Origin: JAGGAG01 sp031402225
GTDB lineage: Bacteria > Gemmatimonadota > Gemmatimonadetes > Gemmatimonadales > GWC2-71-9
Reading direction: 5' to 3'
Assembly: GCA_031402225.1 (NCBI GenBank)
Contig: JANNSD010000060.1
Coordinates: forward strand, 1-43,575
DNA length: 43,575 bases
Each line of letters begins with the position of its first letter. Position 1 is the stretch's first letter. Both the position numbers and the translations under genes were made by a program. The notes below the pieces were generated by a model. It saw nothing but the letters and a program-made list of their open reading frames with translations. It did no database searches and was not told the DNA's origin. Positions 29,857 to 38,239 of the stretch are shown piece after piece.

Positions 29857-31590
29857 ATGATACCAAACATCCTGTTGTCCGCGCTGCTGCTCGCCGCCCC
29901 GATACAATCGCCCGACAGCCTCGACGCCTTCATCCGGGCCCAGATGGCGATGCGGAAGATCCCCGGCCTCTCCCTCGCCATCGTCGACAAGGGAAGGATC
30001 GTCTATGCCAAGGGATACGGCGTCTCGGCACCAGGAGGGAAGGCCCCAGTCACCACCGATACGCGCTTTCTCGCCGGCTCGATCAGCAAGAGCGTGGCAG
30101 CGGTCGGCGCCCTCAAGCTGGTTGAAACGGGAACGCTGTCGCTCGACGGCAACGTCAACGACAAGCTCACTACCTGGAAGGTGCCCGACAACGGATTTAC
30201 CGGCACGGAGGTGGTCACTCTTCGCCGCATCCTTAGTCATACCGCAGGCCTCACGGTGCACGGTTTCGGCGGCTACGAGGTGGGCACGCCGGTGCCGACG
30301 CTGACGCAGATCCTCGACGGCACCCCACCAGCGAACAGCGCGTCGGTGCGCGTCGATACCACGCCCGGCGCCCGGTGGCGGTACTCCGGCGGTGGCTACA
30401 CCGTCATGCAACTCATGATGGATGACGTCACCGGCCAGCCCTTCGACCAGTGGATGGCAACCAACGTCATCGCCCCGTTCGGCATGACCCGCAGCACCTT
30501 TGCCCAGCCACCCTCGGCGGTCTTTGCATCATTCACCGCCGCGGGACAGTATGCCCCGGGAACGCCGGTGCCCGGGCGCTGGCACCTCTATCCTGAGATG
30601 GCCGCCGCAGGACTCTGGACCACCGCAACAGACCTGGCGCAGTTCATCATCGCCGTGCAGCAGTCGTATGCCGGCACCGCCAACCCGGTCATTTCCCAGG
30701 CGATGACGCGGGCCATGCTCACCAGCGTGCAGAACGACGACGGGCTCGGCGTTTTCCTCGATACGACCTCGGGCAGCCTGCTTTTCTTTCACGGTGGCCG
30801 CGACGACGGTTTCGACGCCTACATGGGCGGTTACGCCGAGACCGGTCAGGGCGTGGTGATCATGATCAACGCCAACGACAACTCCGGCATGGTGCGACGC
30901 ATCTATGAATTCGTGGCGCGGGAGTACAACTGGCCCGGCAACGCGCCGCAATTCACCCTCGACCCCGTGCGGGTCCCGTCGGCGCGAGTGACGTCGTATG
31001 GCGGACGCTATGAAGCGGCGAACAACCGGATGATCACGCTGGTGCCACAGGGCACCAAGCTGGTATCGATGGCAGACGGCCTGCCCGACCGCGTGTTCAT
31101 TCCCACCGGTGAATGGCAGGTCACGAGCGACGATCGGTCGCGCCGCTTCACCTTCCAGCGCGACGCCGCAGGAGCTATCACCGGCTACGCCAACACCTTG
31201 TCGGATGGACAGGATCGCATCGTGCCGCGGGTAAGCCCGCTGCTCAAGGACGCAAGGCCTGCGCGCGATCCCGATCCCGCGCGCACGGCGCGTATCGAGC
31301 CTGCGCTGCGAGCGCTGGGAGAGGGCGGCCAGGCGATCGAGCAGTCGCCGGTCATCACCGCCACCGCGAAGGCCGACTTCGGGGGACGCGCCCAGGACGT
31401 GCTGCAGGGATTCTCCAGCATCACTTACCTGCTGGCGGAGGATGTCACCGGTCGAGGCATCGAGCGGCATGGAGGTCAGGTGGCCACGGTGCTATGCTAC
31501 CGGCTGAATGATTCCACGCACGGTGCCTTTGCCCTGGTATACCTCACCGCCGACGGCATGGTTACCGACTACGACGTGGTCAATGACTAG
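29857..31590 (+). CDS. Serine hydrolase, beta-lactamase family, with C-terminal extension
   Basis: A 577-residue secreted serine hydrolase. A signal peptide (ILLSALLLAAPIQS) precedes the catalytic domain (about 18-360) with SxxK SISK (Ser75, Lys78), a tyrosine motif YSG (Tyr176, in place of YxN) and HGG (His312) as the third motif. The C-terminal 200 residues form a beta-rich lipocalin-like extension (SYGGRYEAANNRMITLV) and a final small alpha/beta region. It is a paralogue in fold, not in close sequence, of the hydrolase at 314-1336. It lies 50 bases after sodC. Likely an esterase or peptidase; substrate unknown. Confidence 0.88.
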   Translation: MIPNILLSALLLAAPIQSPDSLDAFIRAQMAMRKIPGLSLAIVDKGRIVYAKGYGVSAPGGKAPVTTDTRFLAGSISKSVAAVGALKLVETGTLSLDGNVNDKLTTWKVPDNGFTGTEVVTLRRILSHTAGLTVHGFGGYEVGTPVPTLTQILDGTPPANSASVRVDTTPGARWRYSGGGYTVMQLMMDDVTGQPFDQWMATNVIAPFGMTRSTFAQPPSAVFASFTAAGQYAPGTPVPGRWHLYPEMAAAGLWTTATDLAQFIIAVQQSYAGTANPVISQAMTRAMLTSVQNDDGLGVFLDTTSGSLLFFHGGRDDGFDAYMGGYAETGQGVVIMINANDNSGMVRRIYEFVAREYNWPGNAPQFTLDPVRVPSARVTSYGGRYEAANNRMITLVPQGTKLVSMADGLPDRVFIPTGEWQVTSDDRSRRFTFQRDAAGAITGYANTLSDGQDRIVPRVSPLLKDARPARDPDPARTARIEPALRALGEGGQAIEQSPVITATAKADFGGRAQDVLQGFSSITYLLAEDVTGRGIERHGGQVATVLCYRLNDSTHGAFALVYLTADGMVTDYDVVND

Positions 31591-31617
31591 GCATCCAGAC
31601 AAGAAACATTTCCGTAG

Positions 31618-32142
31618 ATGATGCGCACAGCAATTCGGGCCATTGCGGCCGCCACCGTGCTCCTCGCCGCCTGTGGCGACGACGGCCAGAATGAGCCGGG
31701 TACCGCCACCTTCGCCGCCGAGATGACCGGCGCCTACACCGCTGCGCTCTCGGGTCAGGCGCAGTTCGGGGTCACGCTGGATAACGGATTCAACGCCGCC
31801 GGCCTGGCCCTGGTCCTGGGAGACAGCGGCGCGGCCCGCATCTTCCTGGTCTCATCTGCCACTCCGAGGCCCCTGGCCGGCACCTACGCCATCGTGGCGC
31901 CGGGCCTCCCCGCCACGTCGGACACGGTGTTCACCGGCACGCTTGGCTACGTGGTCAATGGAGCGCCGCAGGGTTTTGAGATCCGCGGCGGCACGATCAC
32001 GCTCACCCGCAGCGCCCACAACGGTGTGGCCGGCAACTTCGAGTTGAGTGCCGTCCGCACCAGCCCCTGCTGCGATCCGTCGCCGGTGCAGGTGGTCATT
32101 GCCGGCACCTTCGACGCGGCACAGTTTCCCCAGGTATTCTGA
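31618..32142 (+). CDS. Lipoprotein of unknown function
   Basis: A 174-residue probable lipoprotein with lipobox LLAAC (Cys20) followed by Gly-Asp-Asp. The mature part is beta-rich (YTAALSGQAQFGVTL, RIFLVSSATPRPLAGTYAI) and has a Cys-Cys pair near the end (TSPCCDPSPVQVVIAG). No family is recognised. It lies 27 bases after the serine hydrolase and is followed directly by a strong terminator, so it is probably the last gene of that operon. Confidence 0.7.
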   Translation: MMRTAIRAIAAATVLLAACGDDGQNEPGTATFAAEMTGAYTAALSGQAQFGVTLDNGFNAAGLALVLGDSGAARIFLVSSATPRPLAGTYAIVAPGLPATSDTVFTGTLGYVVNGAPQGFEIRGGTITLTRSAHNGVAGNFELSAVRTSPCCDPSPVQVVIAGTFDAAQFPQVF

Positions 32143-32162
32143 GCCGATTGGTCGGCGACGAG

Positions 32163-32197
32163 GCGCGCACCGCGGAATCTCCGGTGCGCGCTTTTTT
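32163..32197 (+). terminator. Strong Rho-independent terminator
   Basis: GCGCGCACCG (32163-32172) pairs perfectly with CGGTGCGCGC (32182-32191) across a 9-base loop and is followed by six T residues. It is the clearest intrinsic terminator in the window and closes the hydrolase-lipoprotein unit. Confidence 0.92.
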
Positions 32198-32264
32198 GTA
32201 CCTGCTTGCGGCGAACCGATCGCCGAGCATACCGTGAACGTTCCTACACTACCAGGGAACGCCA

Positions 32265-32501
32265 ATGCCACCAGATGACTGGAGGATCGAACGCGCAGGG
32301 CGAGCATGGCCGGCCGCCGAGGCCAGGTCACGCTGGGAACTCACGCCTGAGAAGTTCGAGATGTGGCAAGGGAAACTGTTCTGGGACGACGAGCAGCGCA
32401 TCAACCTGCTTGGCCTCCTGCTCGAGAACCTGGGCGCCGACCAGGCGGTGCGCATGGGCGACCCTTCCGTCTGGCGTGACGCGGTTCGGGACCTGAAATA
32501 A
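32265..32501 (+). CDS. Small conserved hypothetical protein
   Basis: A 78-residue acidic protein with a conserved-looking core (WELTPEKFEMWQGKLFWDDEQR, then NLLGLLLENLGADQAVRMGDP). It resembles a widespread family of short uncharacterised proteins often seen near toxin-antitoxin or repeat-rich loci in cyanobacteria and others; I recall the pattern but cannot name a function. GGGAACGCC precedes the ATG. It lies 40 bases before the VapBC-like pair. Confidence 0.7.
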   Translation: MPPDDWRIERAGRAWPAAEARSRWELTPEKFEMWQGKLFWDDEQRINLLGLLLENLGADQAVRMGDPSVWRDAVRDLK

Positions 32502-32506
32502 CGAGA

Positions 32507-32541
32507 TTGCGAAATACCTTTTTTACGGCCATATTTATGGC
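32507..32541 (+). promoter_or_regulatory. Promoter and palindromic operator of the toxin-antitoxin pair
   Basis: TTGCGA (32507-32512) and CATATT (32530-32535) are 17 bases apart. The palindrome GCCATA-TT-TATGGC (32528-32541) covers the -10 and abuts the antitoxin ATG at 32542. Transcription would begin at or next to the start codon, and no Shine-Dalgarno is present. This fits autorepression by the antitoxin or toxin-antitoxin complex. Confidence 0.6.
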
Positions 32542-32847
32542 ATGAAGACAACCATGGAAATCCCCGACGACCTGTACCGGAAGCTGAAGGCGCGAAGTGC
32601 GGCGCAGGGAAAGACCGTGCGTGAGGTCGTGGTGAACCTCGTGCAGGATTGGCTCAAGGATTCAAGGAAGGGAGGAACAGGCACTATGGAACAGAGCGCA
32701 GCCGAAACACACGAAGAGGACAAGACCGCGGAGCTGCGGCGTTGGCTAGACATCGGCCTCGCCTACGACGACGAGGCGCCTCCTGGTCCATCGGCGATGG
32801 ACTACATCAGGGAAGACCGGGACCGCCTGGACAAGTACCTCCCATGA
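32542..32847 (+). CDS. vapB: Antitoxin, RHH/VapB-like
   Basis: A 101-residue antitoxin. The N-terminus MKTTMEIPDDLYRKLKARSA followed by GKTVREVVVNLVQDWL is a ribbon-helix-helix DNA-binding domain of the VapB/CopG type. The C-terminal half is acidic and probably unfolded alone (EEDKTAELRRWLD, YDDEAPPGPSAMDYIRED), as expected of the part that wraps the toxin. Its stop codon overlaps the toxin start (ATGA). A palindrome covering the promoter indicates autoregulation. Confidence 0.85.
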   Translation: MKTTMEIPDDLYRKLKARSAAQGKTVREVVVNLVQDWLKDSRKGGTGTMEQSAAETHEEDKTAELRRWLDIGLAYDDEAPPGPSAMDYIREDRDRLDKYLP

Positions 32848-33266
32848 ATCGCGCGGTCGTCGACGCCAGCGTCTGGGTGTCTTCCGTCCATCGCGACAGC
32901 CCGCATCGAGCGGACAGTGCGGCGTGCCTGATCCGGCTCAGGGAACTCCAGTGGGAGGTGGTCGTCCCGGCAATCGCCCGGGTCGAGATCGCCTGTGGTC
33001 TGGCGCGACGCTGGCGCAACCCAGCCCGGGCGCGGCGCGTCAGCGAAACCCTGCTCCGGACGGCTGGCGCCACCGAGCAACCGCTCAATCGCGGCAGTAT
33101 TGAGCGAGCGCTCCTCCTCGGCACCGAGCGCTTCCTGAGGAGCGGCGACGCGGTCTACGCCGCCGAAGCCGTGAGCTCCGGCATCCCCGTCATTTCCTGG
33201 GACGCCGAGCTCATCCAACGCGCAGGAGCCATGTCACCCGCGACATGGCTCCTCGCTCACTGCTGA
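32844..33266 (+). CDS. vapC: PIN-domain toxin, VapC-like ribonuclease
   Basis: A 140-residue PIN-domain protein. The acidic active-site residues are visible: Asp in VVDASVWVSSV, Glu in ARVEIACGLARRW, Asp in SGDAVYAAEAVSSG and the final Asp in VISWDAELI. VapC toxins are Mg2+-dependent RNases, several of which cut tRNAs such as initiator tRNA or rRNA. It starts at the ATG at 32844, overlapping the antitoxin stop by 4 bases, so the two are translationally coupled. Confidence 0.9.
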   Translation: MNRAVVDASVWVSSVHRDSPHRADSAACLIRLRELQWEVVVPAIARVEIACGLARRWRNPARARRVSETLLRTAGATEQPLNRGSIERALLLGTERFLRSGDAVYAAEAVSSGIPVISWDAELIQRAGAMSPATWLLAHC

Positions 33267-33286
33267 ATCGAGCGCGTCCAGCGCGA

Positions 33287-33616
33287 TCAGCGCCGCCATG
33301 ATCCGGTAAAGGTCGCCAGCTCCTCCCGAACCACGTCGAGCAAACTCGGCGGACCCGACGCGCGGAGCGTGTCGAGACGCGCCAATCGGTCCGCGCGCCG
33401 GCCGGCCAGGAACGCGCGCTCGCGGCGACATTGCGCCAGCGCCGCGTGGTGCGGCGTATCCTGCTTGCCAGTGGCGTCGAGCTGGCGGACCACGTCGGCC
33501 AGCAGCACTTCACGGCGCGCTTCGGCACCTTGAACAAGGTCGATCTCGGCGAGCGTGACAGGGGCACCAAAGAACCCGCCGAGAGACATGAGGCTTTCAA
33601 ACACCGGGGACTCCAT
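33287..33616 (-). CDS. Hypothetical protein
   Basis: A 109-residue, mostly helical, Arg/Ala/Leu-rich protein (ARREVLLADVVRQLDATGKQ, CRRERAFLAGRRADRLARLD). No family is recognised and no good ribosome binding site precedes the ATG at 33616. It follows the M1 peptidase gene by 60 bases and converges with the toxin gene. Other frames over this stretch look less plausible. Confidence 0.45.
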   Translation of the reverse strand: MESPVFESLMSLGGFFGAPVTLAEIDLVQGAEARREVLLADVVRQLDATGKQDTPHHAALAQCRRERAFLAGRRADRLARLDTLRASGPPSLLDVVREELATFTGSWRR

Positions 33617-33676
33617 CCAGTAGAGATACCGGATGTACCCCTCAGTGGGTCGCCCGGTCCCGAGCGCCCCTTACGT

Positions 33677-35614
33677 TCAATCCTTCGTCGTTACCACCGG
33701 CTTCGGCCACACGTTGTCGCTGAAGTCACGATCGGGGAACCGCTGACCCGGATCCAGCACGATCTTTTCGATCTTCGCCCCGCCGAAGTCCAGGTTCGCC
33801 ACGAACGTCCGGCTCCCGCTGAACCACACATCCACCGGCCAGGTCACCGTCGCGGTGCGTCCGTCGATCACCGCGTTCTTCATCTTGCTGGGCGCCGGCC
33901 CCGTCGCGGCGAACTCGACCCGCAACACCACCGGGGACGGCATCTCCCCCGCCTGTCGCACCGTGACCTGCGCCTTTCCGCCGGAGACGTTCGCCTTCAC
34001 GATCGACTGGTCTACCGACTCCGTCGTGAAGAGCCAGTAGTACCAGAACCAGTCGAGGTTCTGCTTCAGTTCACGATTCATCGCGAACATGAAGTCCCAC
34101 GGTGACGGGTGCTTGTAGCGCCACGTCTTCGCGTAGGCGTTCATGGCACGCTGCACCGCACTGTCACTCACGATGGCACCCAGCATCGACAGCATCATCG
34201 GGGCCTTCAAGTACGTCACGTACCCCGAGAAGGGACCGCCGTAGTTGTTGTCCCACATCATCGGCGCCTGGATTTCCATGCCGGCGGTCTGCCCGAACGA
34301 CCCGCCGAGACTGTCAAGCAGCGTGGGCTTCCTGTTCCACGCATCTTCCGACAGGATGTTCATGTACTGGTTGAAGCCCTCGTCCATCCAGCCGTACCAC
34401 GTCTCGTTCACGCCCACCATCATGGGCCACCACTGGTGCCCGATCTCGTGGTCGGTGACGCCGAAGCCCGGCCCGCTCATGGTGAGCATCGGGTATTCCA
34501 TGCCGTTCTCGGGACCATCCACCTGGGTGAACTGCGGCCACATGTAGGGAAACCAGAGCGTGCTGTAGAACTGGAGCGCGTGGCGCGCCATGGCACCGGT
34601 GGCGCGATAGAGCGTGTCCTCGGGCAGGTAGAACAGGTGAACGGGAATCGGCCCGCGCGTGGGGATGGTGGCGCGGGTGGCGTCCCAGCGGTATTCCGCT
34701 GACGTCGCCCAGGCGAAGTCGTTCACCGAGTCGGCCACGAATTTCCAGATGAGCCGGTTACCCGCGGCGGTGGCCTTGCCCGAGCCCCGTTCGTCGGGGC
34801 CCACGATAGTGCGCTGGCTGTCGCTTTCGAGAACGTGCGACAGGCGTTCGCGCGCCGTGTCCGTCAGCACCTCTTGCGGGTTCTGCAGCACGCCGGAGGC
34901 GCCCACGAGGTAGCCCGACGGTACGTCGATGTTCACCTCGAAGCGGCCGTAGTTGTTGTAGAACTCGCTCCCGCCCAGGTGCGGGTCGCGGTCCCATCCT
35001 CGCAGGTCGTCGTACTTGGACACCTGTGGGTACCACTGCGCCAGCTGGAACACCCGGAGAGCGCGACGCCCGCCGCGGGCGGCGCCGCGGCCAACCGGAA
35101 TGTCGGGAATGTCGCCCGCCCACTCGATCTCCACCGTTGAGGTGCCGTTCGCTGGGATCGGCTTGACCAGCGGGATAGCCAGCACGGTGCCCGTGGCCCA
35201 GGTTGCGGCCGGCTGCTTCGTGTCGATCTCGGTACCATCGACGACGACGCGATAGAGTGTCTGGCCGTTCGTCACCGATGGCGGCACCCGGCTCCGCGGG
35301 CTCATCGGGTCAAACCGGTTCTGGTAGAGGCGGATGACCAGTTGTCGGAGGGCCGAGTCGCTCGGGTTGTGGATGGTCACCACCTCCCGGCCAGTAATGC
35401 GGCCGGTCGTGGCATCGAGCCGGGCGTCGATCCTGTAGTCGGTGGCGAACTGCCAGTACTTCGCACCCGGGCGGCCGGTGGAGTCGCGAGTGCCGGCCTT
35501 GAGGCCGGCCTCGAAGCTCCGGGTAATCGGCACGGTGCGGCGGATGGCGCGGGGCGGCTCCTGCTGGGCAGCGAGCGGCACGGCGGCGAGGACAAGGAGG
35601 AGCAGGGATCTCAT
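33677..35614 (-). CDS. Secreted M1-family metallopeptidase
   Basis: A 645-residue exported aminopeptidase-like M1 protease. A signal peptide (SLLLLVLAAVPLAAQQ) precedes an N-terminal beta-sandwich and the catalytic domain. The zinc site is HEIGH (His389, Glu390, His393) with Glu412 in MDEGFNQY, the expected HExxH-x18-E spacing. GPENGMEYPML corresponds to the GxMEN exopeptidase motif in altered form. The C-terminal beta-rich domain ends at the stop. The start is placed at 35614 after AGGATGAC; in-frame ATGs reach 35644. A role in peptide scavenging is inferred. Confidence 0.9.
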   Translation of the reverse strand: MRSLLLLVLAAVPLAAQQEPPRAIRRTVPITRSFEAGLKAGTRDSTGRPGAKYWQFATDYRIDARLDATTGRITGREVVTIHNPSDSALRQLVIRLYQNRFDPMSPRSRVPPSVTNGQTLYRVVVDGTEIDTKQPAATWATGTVLAIPLVKPIPANGTSTVEIEWAGDIPDIPVGRGAARGGRRALRVFQLAQWYPQVSKYDDLRGWDRDPHLGGSEFYNNYGRFEVNIDVPSGYLVGASGVLQNPQEVLTDTARERLSHVLESDSQRTIVGPDERGSGKATAAGNRLIWKFVADSVNDFAWATSAEYRWDATRATIPTRGPIPVHLFYLPEDTLYRATGAMARHALQFYSTLWFPYMWPQFTQVDGPENGMEYPMLTMSGPGFGVTDHEIGHQWWPMMVGVNETWYGWMDEGFNQYMNILSEDAWNRKPTLLDSLGGSFGQTAGMEIQAPMMWDNNYGGPFSGYVTYLKAPMMLSMLGAIVSDSAVQRAMNAYAKTWRYKHPSPWDFMFAMNRELKQNLDWFWYYWLFTTESVDQSIVKANVSGGKAQVTVRQAGEMPSPVVLRVEFAATGPAPSKMKNAVIDGRTATVTWPVDVWFSGSRTFVANLDFGGAKIEKIVLDPGQRFPDRDFSDNVWPKPVVTTKD

Positions 35615-35620
35615 CAGTGG

Positions 35621-35665
35621 TGTCATCCTGAGCGGCATTGTCATCCTGAGCGAAGCGAAGGATCT
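35621..35665. repeat. Dispersed repeat motif TGTCATCCTGAGCG, two copies
   Basis: TGTCATCCTGAGCG occurs at 35621 and 35639, and the second copy continues with AAGCGAAGGATCT. This extended motif is familiar as a dispersed intergenic repeat of many soil and environmental bacteria. Here it covers the 5' end of the M1 peptidase message and supplies its AGGATGAC ribosome binding site on the minus strand. Confidence 0.6.
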
Positions 35666-35822
35666 ACTGGAAATGGCGCCTGGACTGGGCCCGGCCCATA
35701 GACGGTAGCTGGTGTGCAGGAGTTTCGCCCCTCGACGTCATTGAATGCGGGACCGTGGCCGCGGACCCATCAATGCGATAACCGAACAAAACCATAGGAG
35801 ATGCGTTTCGTGCGTGTCCGCT

Positions 35823-35859
35823 CCCAAGGGCTCATGCTCGCTGAGCCTGAGCCCTTGGG
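35823..35859 (+). promoter_or_regulatory. 12-bp perfect hairpin upstream of the metallophosphoesterase
   Basis: CCCAAGGGCTCA (35823-35834) and TGAGCCCTTGGG (35848-35859) are exact reverse complements separated by 13 bases. The hairpin ends 25 bases before the ATG. No U-tract follows on either strand, so a terminator is unlikely; an operator or mRNA leader structure is possible. Confidence 0.5.
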
Positions 35860-35884
35860 CGCGCCCCACCTTATCATCCGTTGC

Positions 35885-37102
35885 ATGGCTGTCTCCGCCC
35901 CCACTACCCCGTTGCCGCAACGCGTCTTCCCGCCCCTGCCGGCGCGTGTCTTCGTGATGCTTGGCCTGTACCTCGCCACCTGCTGGGGCAGCATCATCCT
36001 GCTGGCGGCCGGCGCCTTTCCGGGCGTGACACTCGCGCTGGCGGCACTCGCGACCTTTACCACCGTGCCGCTGGCGCTCTTCCTCCTCCGCGGAGGATTC
36101 GGTCGCGCGCCGGGGCGCTTCTACCGGCTCGTCGTGCTGCGCCCCTTCTGGTATGTCCAGTTGATGCTGCCCTTCGTGGCCCTCGCAGGCGCCGTCGGCG
36201 TCGGCACCGGTTCGATCTTCGGTGCCGGACTCGCGGGCGGGCGCATCTTCGCCGGTACGGTCGCCGCACTGCTCGCTCTCTTCCTCCTTGCCGGCTACAT
36301 CGGCTCACGCCGCCTGGTGGTGCGCGAGGTGACCGCGAGCATCGCAGGTCTCCCCGCCGGACTCGATGGCACCCGCATCGTGCAGCTCTCCGACCTGCAC
36401 GTGGGGCCCCACCTGCCGCAGCGGACGCTCGATCGCATCGCCAACACGGTGCGCTCCCTCGAGCCCGAGCTCATCGCCGTCACCGGCGACCTGGTGGACG
36501 ACCACCCGGAAGACACCGATCGCTACGCCGACGTGATCAACACCCTGTCGGCGCCCCTCGGCACGTTCGTGATTCCCGGCAACCACGACGTGTACGCCGG
36601 CTGGCAGAGAGTGGCGCGGCGCCTCAAGGAGCGCGGCGGCTCTCATGTGCTCGCCAACCAGTCGCGCACCGTTACACGCAATGGCGCCACGCTGGCCATC
36701 GCCGGCACCGGTGATCCCGCCGCTGGCCATGACGGGGCGAATGGCGGCGTCGATATCGAGGCGACGTTGTCTCAGGTGCCTGTCGGCGTTCCCGTCCTCG
36801 CCCTGGCGCACAACCCGGCGCTCTGGCCGGCGCTCGCCCAGCGCGGCGTGGCGCTCACTCTCTCCGGTCACACGCATTGGGGACAGTTGGCGCTGCCCCA
36901 CTTCGGGTGGAGCGTGGCGTCACCTTTTCTGGCGCACGCCATGGGTGGCCACACGGCGGGGGGCTCACTGCTCTACATCAACCCCGGCACCGGCTACTGG
37001 GGCATTCCCTTCCGGCTTGGGGCCTGGGCGGAGATCACCCGGGTGACGCTGCGCGGCGCGCTGGTCACGCGCCTCGATATCGGCCCGGTGCGCGATGCCT
37101 GA
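35885..37102 (+). CDS. Membrane-anchored metallophosphoesterase
   Basis: A 405-residue protein with about four N-terminal membrane segments (residues 20-150) and a calcineurin-like phosphoesterase domain. The metal motifs are in order: QLSDLHVGPH (DxH), VTGDLVDDH (GDxxD), IPGNHDVYAG (GNHD), LALAHNP and SGHTHWGQL (GHTH). It resembles the YaeI/YkoQ group, some of which act on lipid A precursors or other membrane phosphoesters. The start at 35885 gives a sensible N-terminus but no Shine-Dalgarno is visible; TTATCAT lies about 11 bases upstream and a leaderless message is possible. Its stop overlaps a small frame. Confidence 0.88.
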   Translation: MAVSAPTTPLPQRVFPPLPARVFVMLGLYLATCWGSIILLAAGAFPGVTLALAALATFTTVPLALFLLRGGFGRAPGRFYRLVVLRPFWYVQLMLPFVALAGAVGVGTGSIFGAGLAGGRIFAGTVAALLALFLLAGYIGSRRLVVREVTASIAGLPAGLDGTRIVQLSDLHVGPHLPQRTLDRIANTVRSLEPELIAVTGDLVDDHPEDTDRYADVINTLSAPLGTFVIPGNHDVYAGWQRVARRLKERGGSHVLANQSRTVTRNGATLAIAGTGDPAAGHDGANGGVDIEATLSQVPVGVPVLALAHNPALWPALAQRGVALTLSGHTHWGQLALPHFGWSVASPFLAHAMGGHTAGGSLLYINPGTGYWGIPFRLGAWAEITRVTLRGALVTRLDIGPVRDA

Positions 37103-37223
37103 CGCATTCCGACCGGAACGCGGTGCCGCGCCGGGCGGCCATGGTCCGCCCACAGCTTTGGAGATGAGACTCGAGGCGTACGACCGGGACCGTCGCGCCC
37201 TGCTCGACGGCCAGACGGCGTAG
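37095..37223 (+). CDS. Possible 42-residue protein coupled to the phosphoesterase
   Basis: A frame whose ATG overlaps the last codons of the metallophosphoesterase gene. The product has a Pro/Gly-rich start and a charged helical end (LEMRLEAYDRDRRALLDGQ). Third positions are only moderately GC-rich and no family is known. Coupled overlap is the only positive sign. Confidence 0.3.
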   Translation: MPDAFRPERGAAPGGHGPPTALEMRLEAYDRDRRALLDGQTA

Positions 37224-37254
37224 ATTGCATCAGCTTCTTCCACTGACCGGGACC

Positions 37255-38208
37255 ATGGCCACCTTTCCCAGCACCCTCGCCTCCGCCCTCGCCGACCGTT
37301 ACCGCATCGAGAGGGAACTGGGCCACGGCGGCATGGCCACCGTCTGGCTGGCGCACGACATCGCGAACGACCGCGAGGTCGCCCTCAAGGTCCTCAATCC
37401 CGAACTCTCGCGCACCGTGGGGGCCGATCGCTTCCGGCGCGAGATCCGCGTGGCGGGCAGCTTCGACCACCCGAACATCCTCACGGTGTTCGATTCGGGC
37501 GAAGCGGATGAGCACATCTGGTTCACCATGCCGCTGGTGCGAGGGGAGACGGTGGCCGACCTGCTCGCGCGCCGCGAACCGGTGCCGCTGGAGCGCGCCC
37601 TCGCCATCACCCGCGGGGTGGGTGCCGCGCTGGCGGTGGCGCACGAGCGAGGCGTGGTGCACCGCGACATCAAGCCGGACAACATCCTGCTCGAGGACGA
37701 CCGGGTGCTGGTCGCCGATTTCGGCGTGGCCCGGGCGGTGAGCGAAATGAACGACAAGCTCACGGCCACCGGCATGGTGGTGGGCACGGTCACCTACATG
37801 AGCACCGAACAGGCGGCGGGCGAAAAGGAGATTGACGGGCGATCGGACCAGTACTCACTGGCCTGCGTGCTCTACGAAATGGTGTCGGGCGAACTCCCAT
37901 TCAAGGGACCCACGCCCACCGCGGCAATGATGCGGCGCTTCGCCGGCCCGCCCAAGCGCCTGCGGCCGTTCACCGACATTCCCGAGGTGGTGGAGAACGC
38001 AATGTTCCGGGCACTCGAGCGCGAGCCCGCGGCGCGCTACGCCACCGTCACCGAGTTCATCGACGCGCTCGACGGCAAGGCAGCGACGCCACCACCAGCC
38101 CCGGCGCTGCCCCCGGAACCCGCCAAGCCGGCCAGCGCGAAGAGCGGCTGCCTCGGTGTACTCGCGGGCTGGATAGTTCTGGGGACGCTCGTCCGTCACC
38201 TGGCCTGA
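37255..38208 (+). CDS. Ser/Thr protein kinase with C-terminal membrane anchor
   Basis: A 317-residue Hanks-type kinase. Motifs are complete: Gly loop GHGGMATVWLA, VALKVLN lysine, HRDIKPDN, VADFGVA, GTVTYMSTEQ (Thr in place of the usual Pro of SPEQ) and DGRSDQYSLACVLYEM. A Pro/Ala-rich linker after residue 275 leads to a short C-terminal hydrophobic segment (CLGVLAGWIVLGTLV) that may anchor it. Unlike the kinase at 9383-11803 it has no outer sensor domain. The N-terminus (LASALADRYRIERELG) matches the family and shows what the other kinase's start region should look like. Targets are unknown. Confidence 0.92.
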   Translation: MATFPSTLASALADRYRIERELGHGGMATVWLAHDIANDREVALKVLNPELSRTVGADRFRREIRVAGSFDHPNILTVFDSGEADEHIWFTMPLVRGETVADLLARREPVPLERALAITRGVGAALAVAHERGVVHRDIKPDNILLEDDRVLVADFGVARAVSEMNDKLTATGMVVGTVTYMSTEQAAGEKEIDGRSDQYSLACVLYEMVSGELPFKGPTPTAAMMRRFAGPPKRLRPFTDIPEVVENAMFRALEREPAARYATVTEFIDALDGKAATPPPAPALPPEPAKPASAKSGCLGVLAGWIVLGTLVRHLA

Positions 38209-38239
38209 GTGTCGAGGCCGACCCCGGTCGGGCTGTCCG

